Assembly (NCBI GenBank): GCA_013398055.1 | Contig: VZRS01000327.1 | Span: 187,625 to 251,624, forward strand | From: Ifrita kowaldi | Lineage: Eukaryota > Chordata > Aves > Passeriformes > Cinclosomatidae | Reading direction: 5' to 3' | Length of the DNA stretch: 64,000 bases | Program-made: the position numbers and the translations under genes | Notes under the pieces: generated by a model | What the model saw: only the letters and a program-made list of their open reading frames with translations | Database searches by the model: none | Told to the model about the DNA's origin: nothing | In this document: piece after piece, positions 13,494 through 23,300 of the stretch | How the letters are laid out: every line of letters begins with the position of its first letter | Numbering within the stretch: position 1 is the first letter of the stretch

Positions 13494-15414
13494 CAACGTC
13501 TAGCATAAGCCTGTGCTTTTATTTTGGCAAAGTGAAACAATACAGCCCTCTGCCTTCCAACAGAGTGAATATTGAAACCTCCAGTTAACCAACTGTGCCA
13601 CAGAGCCCATTTGTGTCCTCCACGTGTCACTGCTGCAGTCTCCCCTTGCTTCCTGAAGCCCTGGCATAACCCACTCATCTCCAGGGAGTGGGGTCTGACA
13701 GCACAGCAGGGCACTTGAATCCCTGGGGTGTAGAGAATGGAAACCTCTGGGCCCTTGTCTCTGCGCAGAACTTTCTCTCCCTGAACACCCATACAGGATG
13801 GAGCACCAGCCCTGCGCTAAGCCTCTGAACACCTGGCAATTCCCACCATGTGCATCCTTCCTCTGCAAAAGTCAACAGTCCCTAAAGTTTGCCAATAGCA
13901 AAACAGAAACAAACCATGCAAATCTGGCATATACCACCTGCACTGATTTCAAATTGATGACCAATACAACACCTTTTTTAGAAGCTGAGGATAAGTAAGT
14001 GTATCCAAAATTCAGAGTCTGTTTATGGTTCACTGTTTAAGAATTACTCTTGTGTGAAATAAAATGTTCAGACTGACGTATCATCTAACACCCCATTATA
14101 TCATATTTCTAGTGCACTCATGCCCTTAACTCCACTGCTCAATTCTACTCCCAGTTATTCTGTATAACCCCATAACAGCCATGACTGGCAGAAGTTAACC
14201 TTTTCCCTTAATTACTTCAGGTTTAATCCTTTTACTACCATGTATGAACTTTTACTACTCCTACATTCATTTTTATAGGACTTGTGGAGTAATCAGAATG
14301 ACACAGTTGGTTTCTTGAGCCAAAATAAAGCCCTTCTTATCCCCTGAGCTACAGCATTTCAAAAAGTAAAAGACAGAATGGGATTTTGTTACACTGGAGC
14401 TGATTAAATACTGCAGACTGGCTAATAACAACCTTCTGTTGTTAGTCTGTGAGAAAAGAAAGTCTCTCTTCAAGTGGCAGAGAACTGAATGTTTTAAGTC
14501 TCCCCTGAAAAGCAGAACCATAAACAAGGTTTCTCTAAAGTCATGAGAGATTCAGCAAAAAACTTTAAAAAAAAAAATCCCCCTTCCCCCTCCCAGTGTC
14601 AGCTATAGAAATCTGGGACAAAGGTCCTCATGATTATTCAACAAGTTAGAGATATGCAACTAAACACAAGATTAGTTAATCATAAAAGCAGCACCACCAA
14701 GCCAAGAAATTAAACAAGTTTAACACTGAAAACCTGTAACTGTGTGAAAGGCCACAGCTCTTGCAAAACTCCCTCAGAAGCATTAATATTAAAGGAGAAA
14801 AAATACTGCCTCAGTGCACGATGCCTGTGCAGACAAACATTGCCTCCCACGGACACGGGACAGCTGCCAAGTCACACAGACAACGGGCCAGGGTTGGGGA
14901 GTCTCAGCACTATGTGAGCAGCTCCCTTTTCTTATAGATTGTAAAACCCCTGGATGATACCCCAACAGCTCAAGACATTTTAATTTACATCAAGCCAAAG
15001 CTGAGTGAAGCTCCAAAGACAAAGCACCACATCTAAGCCAGGATAACCATCATAGCACAACACTCAAAACAACACCCGTGTGTCCGCCTGTGAACAGGCC
15101 TGCTTGAGAAGATGCCAATTGCCTTACACTGCCCTGAGAGCACTCAGCCTTTCACAACAGTGCATTTTAGCAAGGACTGCAGCCTAGAAATTCTGAGCAG
15201 CTTTCCTCTCGAGGAAGACAGCAGTTCTTTAGAAACAGGTGAGGCAATGCCTTGCGCCACTTGTCAGAATCACTCAAACCCTTGATTGAGTTTCCAACAA
15301 CTCCAATGTCCCCATTTCCAATCCTCCCTGTGCTGCCATGGCTCCTCTTCTGTGTTCCCCAAGTCACCCTTACTCCTCTGTGCCCAGATCAGCTTATGGT
15401 CATTTAGTACTCAC

Positions 15415-15659
15415 ACGCATCACTATCCGAACACTGATCACAACCCAATTTGCAAAGCAAGAAATAATGGCAGATTTTTTATGGAGCTCCAGCTCCATAA
15501 AACTCATGTCCAGGCAATGGGAGTGCACAAACTTTGTTAAGACTTCTGAAAAAGGCCTATACTTGTATTGAAATTCAGGTATTCCTCCAAAGTACTCCTC
15601 AGAATCCATTTCCTTGCTCCTTAAGTCGACCTGCACCTGTGGGTCTGGACAGCTTTCAT
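15415..15659 (-). other. Unidentified exon-like open reading frame
   Basis: An open frame flanked on the minus strand by a strong acceptor (TTGTCACTCTGTTTTCAG) and a consensus donor (CGT|GTGAGT). The 245 nt give 81 codons after two leading bases. The peptide runs from ESCPDPQVQVDLRSKEMDSE through FGGIPEFQYKYRPFSEV to ISCFANWVVISVRIVMR. Codons are rich in G-first triplets and look like real coding sequence. I recognise no family. It sits in sense orientation inside the expected SLC22A5 intron 1. It could be an exon of a nested or alternative transcript, a fossil exon, or chance. Confidence 0.35.
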
Positions 15660-15907
15660 CTGAAAACAGAGTGACAATCAGCACAGCTTCACCTTCGGTT
15701 GGTTGCCCACACCCCAGACTTGACACTCAAGGGGTGTATCTGCACAGACAAAAACATGACCTGTCCCAGCAGGTGAGCACCAAAGAGACCAGAGACCAAA
15801 ACAGAGGCACTGTGCGCACACAGCAAAGTTCAGGGTCCTTAGAATAAAGCATCAAACCAAGGCTCCCCAACCTCTGCATTTTGCACAACTCAGAATGACT
15901 CTCAACT

Positions 15908-16103
15908 CTGAGAGTGGTGACACATTGGCACAGACTGCCCAGAGAAACAAGGAATGCCCCATCCCTGGAAGTGTTCAAGGCAAGGTTGGACAGGGCTTGC
16001 AACAACCTGGTCTAGTAGAAGGTGTTCCTGCCCATGCCAGGGGGTTGGAACTAGATGTTTCTTAAGGCCCCTTCCAACCCAAACCACTCTGTGATTCTAT
16101 GAA
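15908..16103 (+). mobile_element. CR1 LINE 3' fragment
   Basis: Plus-oriented: AATGCCCCATCCCTGGAAGT, GGTTGGACAGGGCTTGCAAC and the terminal CACTCTGTGATTCTATGAAT. Confidence 0.92.
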
Positions 16104-16307
16104 TTCTACCACCTTTATTTTTTTAAAGGAAGAACACAAATGCTGATCTCCACAGTTTAAAGAGACATCTCTGTCACACCAGGCAAGCTGAACCCCGTGC
16201 TGACCCTGCTCCAGCCCGTTGCACAGATACCTGATGAACCAATAAGCAGTTACACACGGTGACCAGTCTCGCTGGGTAAGGAAACAGGCTGCACTTCGAA
16301 GCTCATT

Positions 16308-16500
16308 ATAGAAACAAAGAATGCTAAAGGACTGGAATGGACCTTAAAGATCATCTAGTCCCTGCCATGGACAGGGACACCTCCCACTAGACCAGGTTGC
16401 TCAAGGCCTTATCCAACCTGGCCTTGAACACTGGGGATCCACAACCTCCCTGGGCAACCTGTTCCAGGTTCCACCACCCTCACTATAAAAATTTCCTTCC
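16308..16500 (-). mobile_element. CR1 LINE 3' fragment
   Basis: Minus-oriented: GGAATGGACCTTAAAGATCA, CCACTAGACCAGGTTGCTCA and TCCAACCTGGCCTTGAACAC. It is truncated about 50 nt before the ambiguous base. Confidence 0.9.
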
Positions 16501-16559
16501 TCGTTCTTATGCAAACGAAAGCGAACAGAAGACCTCAAAATAAACTCCGCCGGTTTCAC

Positions 16560-16560
16560 N
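16560..16560. other. Ambiguous base, probable collapsed assembly gap holding SLC22A5 exon 1
   Basis: A lone N separates intron/CR1 sequence on the left from the GC-rich stretch on the right. SLC22A5 exon 1, expected to be about 393 coding nt and GC-rich like its paralogue, is nowhere else between 8144 and 20281. Confidence 0.6.
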
Positions 16561-16735
16561 GCGGGCGTGTGTCACGCGCGGGCGGTACTGGGCGGCCCGG
16601 GGGCCCGTCCGCTCCGGCAGTTGCTATCGGCAGTCGACGCGGGGCTCCTTTCCGGGCCTGGAGCCACTTTCCAGCTCCCAGGGCTGGAGGACGGGTCCCC
16701 TGCGCCCTTGGTGACTTGTGGTCAGGAAAGGCCCA
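16561..16735 (-). promoter_or_regulatory. GC/CpG-rich stretch, likely upstream edge of the SLC22A5 promoter
   Basis: Immediately right of the ambiguous base, sequence becomes abruptly GC-rich with many CpGs (GCGGGCG, CACGCGCGGGCGG, GGCGGCCCGGGG), unlike the AT-rich DNA on both sides. For a minus-strand gene this is just upstream of where SLC22A5 exon 1 should begin. No TATA box is evident. Confidence 0.45.
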
Positions 16736-16799
16736 TTAATACAGGCGTCGGATCCCGTATTTACTGCCCAAAGAATTCAAAAACCAGGATGGGGATGAA

Positions 16800-16966
16800 T
16801 TATAGTCAGTGAGGTTGGAAAGGACCTCTCAGATCACCGCATCCAACCTATGACCGAACAGCACCTTGTAACTAACATCATGTCACCGAGTGCCACGTCC
16901 AGTCTTTCCTTAAACACTTCCAGGGACAGTGACTCCCACCACCTCCCTGGGCAGCCCATTCCCATT
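16800..16966 (-). mobile_element. CR1 LINE 3' fragment
   Basis: Minus-oriented. GAGGTTGGAAAGGACCTCTC, AACACTTCCAGGGACAGTGA and CTCCCTGGGCAGCCCATTCC are CR1 signatures of an older subfamily. Confidence 0.85.
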
Positions 16967-17893
16967 GAGTGGTAATTGGGCTGCCTACCTACATGTGAAC
17001 CTGCCTGGGGTTCTTCAATAGAACCTTGTTGGGATCGGTACCATATATGAACCAGGAGTCTTCATGGATTGTTCTGCTCATCAAAGCAGGGCAGTTGCTG
17101 CAAGTTCAGGAGTTAAAGGGCTCCTCGTTTCACTCTGTAGCACCTTTCCACAGCTGCCACCATCCCTTCAGCAGGATCAGCTGAGGCTGTAAAAAAGTCT
17201 TCCTGACCCTCACCCTATTTTCTCAGGCAATGTGTACTACGTGCTTGACAAATAATAAATTTAATAAATATTTTTCTAATCTTAGGCCCAAAATCCCAGC
17301 TCAGTACCTAGTGGCACTGTCAGGAAGTTCGCAGAGTGAGTTCAAAAGTTGAATTGTATCACTGCAGAAATTTGGTCTTGCTCTCCATAAGGCTAATTCA
17401 CATTTTCAAGTGGCTTTTTATGGCTGATATTCTTTCCCATCTCTAACTGACAAAAAAACCCCAAAAGTATACTTTTTATAGCATTTTTTTAACACTTGTA
17501 TTTAAAATGATCTTTTATCCTGGGTTAGAATCACACAGATGCGAAAAATCTCAAAGGTAGAAAATGAATGACATAATACAAGTTAAATTACAAAATCCTG
17601 TAATTTCCTGTAATCCTTGAGCCTGGCCAGGGTCAGCTTCCAGGGATTTGCAGGATCAGGACTGAACCACCTGAAAGGCAGAAAAACTGTACCACACCAT
17701 CATAATTTTCCTGTGTGGAAGAATGTATTGGTGGAAGAGCTTGGTTTAGAATTTTATTTTCATACCTGATCCATGCTAAACACATTTATTTATTTATTTA
17801 AACTTCTTGGAACCAAATGTTTAAGTTTGGAGACTTGCTCTTCAATTAGGAGAACCCACACAGGAAGCAGGTGAAACAATGTCAGTGTCCGTT

Positions 17894-17899
17894 TTTATT
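17894..17899 (-). terminator. Candidate poly(A) signal for SLC22A4 (AATAAA)
   Basis: TTTATT on the plus strand reads AATAAA on the minus strand. It is the first canonical signal downstream of the stop at 20282. An earlier variant, ATTAAA, lies at 19179-19184. Which is used cannot be told from sequence. Confidence 0.25.
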
Positions 17900-20281
17900 A
17901 CAATGAAGACAGAGGTCAATGACTGACAGTTACTACAGCTTCATATAGGCATTAGCAGATCCAGTAAGCCAGCTGAGGATCAAAGGCTGCACAGAGAGAC
18001 CCCAGTAAAGGTGATAGAAGCGACAGATGAGGCACAGCTTGATGGCCCAGCTGGGGCTTCCCTCATTTCCACTATGCTCAGACACCATAAGGCCTTATAA
18101 CAACATCACATACTTTTAAGAAAGACATTCCACTCCTCTGAAAGATTATTAAATCTGCTGCAAAAAATACTAAAATGTGACGCCAGCTCGAGATCAATGG
18201 TTTAAGTAAGAAAAATGAGACTGGTTAAAACACAGTATTTTAAAAAACATGATATTTTTTCTTATTTAAAAAAGGAAATACAGGTTTTAAGATACTGAAA
18301 GCTCAAGAGTACAAAAATATTTACCTTTTAGAAATACCCAAGCCCACAATCACATAAAATAAGTCTCAACTTAAAATAAAAATCTTCATAAAAATATAGC
18401 CACCTACATTCAACCCAAGTCCTTAAACCTGTCCTGTGCTGATGAAAAGGCTTTCTTGAGAAATGTAGTTACATCTAAACAGATGTATATCTAATCTAAA
18501 GATTAGATCTTTAGATTAACTCTGTAAAAGTAAAAACAAGATTAAATACTGCTGTTAGCAGAGAAATTGACTGAGAAGGGATGAGAAGGTCAGGAGTCAC
18601 AGGACACTGATTCCCTCATGCCACGTTACATTTACGGCAAAAGCGTAACTGCAGGAAATTGAAAATACTATTTCCACTCCCAAAAGCAGCTTGAGTTAAT
18701 TGCACAAGTTCCTTGTATTTGCTATAAAGCTTAATATTTGTGCTTGAACTTCAGGGAGAGCCTCATTCTTGTGCCAAGAGCCAGCACAAGACAATCTACC
18801 CTGAACTCATGCATTAGAGATGAGACACTGTGCTATTGTTGGCCCTTTTAAAAGGTGAATCAGGGCTAATTGTTATTTAGAGGATAAAAATCAGTCTACC
18901 AGGTCTGATAGACTTTATGTGACCAAGAAGTGCACATACAGCCAATAAATACAAAAATAAAAGGAATTACACTCTTCAAACAACGTAGTGTTCATAAAAC
19001 AGTAGTAGCACAACTCTAAGCTCTACATTTGTCTACATCCAATCTAGTTTTGCCAAACTTAAAAAAAGCCCCCAAACATACATAATCTGTAGGATATGAA
19101 AAACAAAACACTGGTTTTGTTGGTGTTTGGGTTTTTTAAAAAAAAACCCCTGTGGTCCCAAATTAGTCCTTTCGAATTTTTAATAACTGCAGGTGAACAT
19201 ATCCAGTACAGAATATCATATTTCTGTGAGCATCAAATCACCTTTAAGTTTGTAAATAATATAAAAGTTTTGCAAAAGCTTTTGAAACTGCCATGAGTGT
19301 TCTCTGAAGGTGCAGAACAAAGTGGTACATATTCAAAGGAGAAATTAAATACTTCGGGAAAAAGAAAAAACAACACCTCAAGAAATCTAAAAAACTGCTT
19401 ATGCCAATATACCATGAAAAACCTGAAAGCTAAAACTGCATGGCATGTTTGGACAGGATCACTGACTTGGTACAGCTCACTTTTCTGTTGAAAGTGGGCG
19501 TGGCCCACCAGAAAGTCAGCAAAGTATAGTCCTTATTCAGTGCTCAAGATTTCCCCCCTACCCCAAAGACACTGAAGATTTACAAAGCCAAGGGTTTTGG
19601 GTGGACCCAGGCTTTATGAAAAAGCAGCAGCTTTTACAGGAACAGGGGGATGTCAGGTCCTGGGAAAAGCAAGTGACATCTAAAGCCACTCTGATGTTAT
19701 GTTTAAAACCCAGTGAAGTTACAGTCAAGTCTACGTCTGCTCACATTGAATTATACAAATGAATACAAATGAATTTTGACTCCACTTAGTCTATGGGCTT
19801 TGGTCACAGATTTCAAAGGAGGACAGGATCTTTCTTTCAGGTTTTGAAAGGCAGACACCTGGCTCCCCTTCCTCCAGTAACACACAAAGTGAGAAAAAAC
19901 AGCAGCGTTACGTTTGTTTGGTTTTTTTCCTTTCAGCGGCTTTCATTGAGTACCTGAGTGTCTGGAGTCACTGCTGTATTATTCCTAATGCTCACTTCTA
20001 GCTTACTCCTCGACTTGTGTTTAGCACAGACAGGCCCCCATTTCTCAGTGGGGACTGTGTCTGCTGACAAATCCAGGAATCAGGACACTGAATTACAGAC
20101 TAAAAGTCCTACAGGAGTAGACAGCATCTGGTTAGTAAAGTATGTAATTTGAGGACAGTAGCACACGGGATAACAACTATGGTGCAGTAGCTGTTGGGTT
20201 TTGTTCATTTTTCTCTGACAGAAAATGCATTTTGAGATGATCTTGTTCTTCTTTCAGCCCCTCTGAGAGGTGTGTCCTTCT

Positions 20282-20357
20282 TCACAAAGGTGTTATCAGA
20301 CTTTTAGGACTCTCCTTGGAACTCCTAATGCCAGTGGTTTGTTGCCCATTTCTGAAA
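20282..20357 (-). CDS. SLC22A4: SLC22A4 exon 10: cytoplasmic tail and stop
   Basis: 76 nt: one base completing codon 529 (Cys), 24 codons, then TGA at 20282-20284. The acceptor is TTGCTTTCAG. The tail starts FRNGQQTTGIR and ends ESPKSLITPL, aligning over its full 24 residues with the human OCTN1 tail (FRSGKKT...NPKVLITAF). The last three residues, T-P-L, fit a class I PDZ ligand. A second AG six bases downstream is rejected because TG plus A would create an immediate stop. Too short for an ordinary ORF scan, so it rests on frame, splice signal and tail similarity. Confidence 0.85.
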
Positions 20358-23300
20358 CTGAAAGCAAGTAAGAGACTGAGAACTAGAGAACACTTTCCAG
20401 AGTGTCATCAGACATTTCCCTCTCCTATAAGCACCACTACAATAACCATGTTACACTGCTAATATCAACATTAGATGAAATCTAATGCTCTGTACAGTGT
20501 GCCTTGCTGGATGGCAGCAGCAGTGCCGCAAACAACATTTGGATCTTGAACATCATTCAGCAACTATAATTCAGTTACTTCAGGCTCTTGGTGCAAGAAG
20601 CCTCCGAGGGGAATCTGGTTTGACTCTAGGATTTCTAGCTACAGTTTGTCAACTGCAAAGCTGAAAAGCCACAGGTCAGATATGTAAGAAGTCCCTAACT
20701 GTGATAAAGAGCAACATGTCCTTTCTCAAGGAACCTGGCCTAGGAATTTTTCTTATTCTGAAAGCATAATGACAGCTCCTTATACTGACCAGGAATTAGA
20801 TACAGGGAATTCTAGCTTTTTCAAGCTATTATTGCTTACAGGGGCAAATTCTGTTCTAACACCAGTTCTCACTGAGCTGAATAGTGGCTATGCAGCCGCT
20901 CTTTGGTTAATTCAGTCTCCCTCTGCTGCTCTAAGAATTTTTCTCACACTGTAGTGGATGTGCATAGATTTGAGCAGAAATATTTGCTCAGGGTACCCTA
21001 AATAGCAGTGTTGGTGGGGAAGAGAACTGTCATTGCTTACAGCTAAATCATATAAACCAGAGGAAAAGCTGTTCTGGCCTGTCTCTGGCTGCCCAGAAAG
21101 AGGCGAGAATGTCAAAATCCTGCGTTTAATTTTGAATAGTACCTAAAGAACTTACACTGGAAGAATGAAGTCTCATAATGCATATAATCCTACTAAATAA
21201 ATAGTTTAAAGGAATAGTTTAAATAAAGAGTTAAGGAGAGTGAATGATATAATTGGATGGAAAGTGTTTGGAGATCTGAAGCAACAGCCTTAAAAGGCTG
21301 AAGGTCAGCCTTGCTTTGCCAGCACACATCAGCTCTCAGGTTCAGACATTCTGGAGAAATTGTATGATGTCATTGTCTGTCGAATTAACAGCCCTAAAGA
21401 AAACAATCTGAAGGGCACTTTGAAAGCTTTGAAGTTTTGCAGTGGACCTGAAGAAACATGTTTCCTGATTGTAAAAAAGGGACTGTGTTCTGAATTCCTG
21501 TGAAGCACAGGATGAATGAAAGCTGCCTTACCATTTCACCTTCAGCATCTGCTCAAAGCTCTCGGGCAGCGGATTGCCGTAGCTCTCCGGGAGAAACAGG
21601 GTAATGATCCCAATCAGCACAGTCAGGCTTCCCATTAGGATGTATGGTAGGAATCTATCGTAGGCACCTGGCAGAACACAGAACATTCCAACGGTACTTA
21701 ATGTCCACAACTGACAAACATGCATGTAAAGTTTATATTCCAGACATTGCTGTAATGCAGAATTAATTTGGAATAATTAGCTGAAAGATTCATCAATATC
21801 AAAGGTGAATCCAAAGCTGAGTTACATCTATTACCTGCCAGCAGTCAAATTTTAAAGCTTCAACATGTGCTCTTGGATAGCCGCACCTACCATAATTTTA
21901 CACCAACTCCCATGTTTGTAAAGCAGCTAAAAGTTTGGGTTGTTTTTTTGCTTGTTTGTGGTTTTGTTTGTTTATTTCGGGTTTTTTTTTGTTTTTTTTT
22001 TTTTTGTTTTTTTTTACATTTTCAACTGGGATAATCAACATCTTTGCAAGGCAATAGCTCTGCTGGAGTCTTCAGTACCACACTGTCATCAAGAACCAAA
22101 TCCTCTGTTAAATAATATAATATGAGGGAATAAAATTGCTTGTAAGCAATGAAGCACTCACCACTGCCTGAGATCGTGTATCTTGCTGGACTGATGCAAA
22201 AGAAGGGAAGAGACTAAGTCAGCTGAACAGGTCAGTTATAGACTAACAGCTCATTAATGGGGAAATGCTTTAATTCCTTCCTTACTGCAAAGGGAGGGAA
22301 CATCAGGCTTCCCGAGATGCATATGAGGCTCTGACCTTGGTCTACTCAAAATATTATTTTGGACTTGAAGGCAGCAGCCTCCGCCAGCAGCCGAAGCTGG
22401 CATACAACCATTTAGGCAGGATGCAAGAGCCTCAAGTTGCAACAGCACAGCAATGAAAAGGTCTTTTCAGAAAAGGGATGAGGTAGGAGTTGAAGTATTG
22501 AAGATAGAGGAAGTACCAAACAGGAGTTGACAGCTTTATTTTATAGTTGGGATAGAGCAATATGCTTTATAAGGTATGGAATAAACTCAGATTAAAGAGA
22601 GGACCTCTGGTTATGTCTCACAGAGCCGAAGTTTGTGATCTGATCTCCTTTGTGTTTTTGAGCTGGATGAACTGCAAGGTCCTAATTTAGCTGTAGCAAA
22701 TAGCAGCAGCTGACAAGTTTCTCCTGAAACCTTTTAAAGTTTAACAAACTATTTTGATGTCTGGGACACGATTTCTTGAAAACTGAGTCTATGGATACCT
22801 GGGAGAAAAAATCCCCACAAACCCACAAAAAAACAATCAGTAAAAACGTTACTTTGTATACATTTCTCTTTTAGTGCTGCAACGCAGACTGAAGACCTTA
22901 AGGAGAGTCAACATTCCTGCTGACCCTTTTACTTTACATTTGCACTGTACAAGTATGAAACTAAAACAAGGTATTTTCATCATTTTTGGTACAGTGTGTT
23001 CCAGTTACACTGGAATGCAGGTGTGAGTCAACCCTGATTAGTTACAGATAGTCATCTCCTCTCCCCTTTCCTGGCATGGAGAATCGGCACTAACCCTGCA
23101 GCAGTACATCAGCAATGTTCTGCCAGAGCCAGCAAAGTCATGCTCATCTTGTATCAAAGATCTCAGCAGTAAGCAACACTCATTAGGGGCAGAGAGAGTT
23201 GAGATGGGTCCAGTGATGGCGGAAGGAAATAAATCATGTGTGAATGAAAGAAAGAGGAGATTGAGCACCCCAGACTGAACAGTAGGTATTCACAGATACT

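Larger units (their letters stand above)
8144..16559 (-). other. SLC22A5 intron 1 (incomplete)
   Basis: About 8.4 kb of AT-rich intron. It holds a CR1 fragment in minus orientation near the exon 2 end, two plus-oriented CR1 tails at 13.4 and 15.9-16.1 kb, one minus CR1 at 16.3-16.5 kb, and the exon-like frame at 15.4-15.7 kb. Nothing else is recognisable. Confidence 0.6.
16561..20281. other. SLC22A4-SLC22A5 intergenic region, including probable SLC22A4 3' UTR
   Basis: Only 3.7 kb separate the SLC22A4 stop from the SLC22A5 promoter-like stretch. The first AATAAA on the minus strand after the stop is at 17894-17899, so up to 2.4 kb may be 3' UTR. A CR1 fragment lies at 16.8-17.0 kb and a (TTTA)n run near 17785-17802. 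Confidence 0.5.

Noticed and set aside
13500..13868. 122-codon minus-strand frame next to a CR1 tail
   Set aside because: Two other frames over the same DNA are equally open, and there is no domain or convincing splice pair.
20282..20351. Alternative exon 10 acceptor six bases downstream (TTTCAG|AAATGG)
   Set aside because: Joining TG of codon 529 to A makes an immediate TGA stop and loses the OCTN1-like tail.
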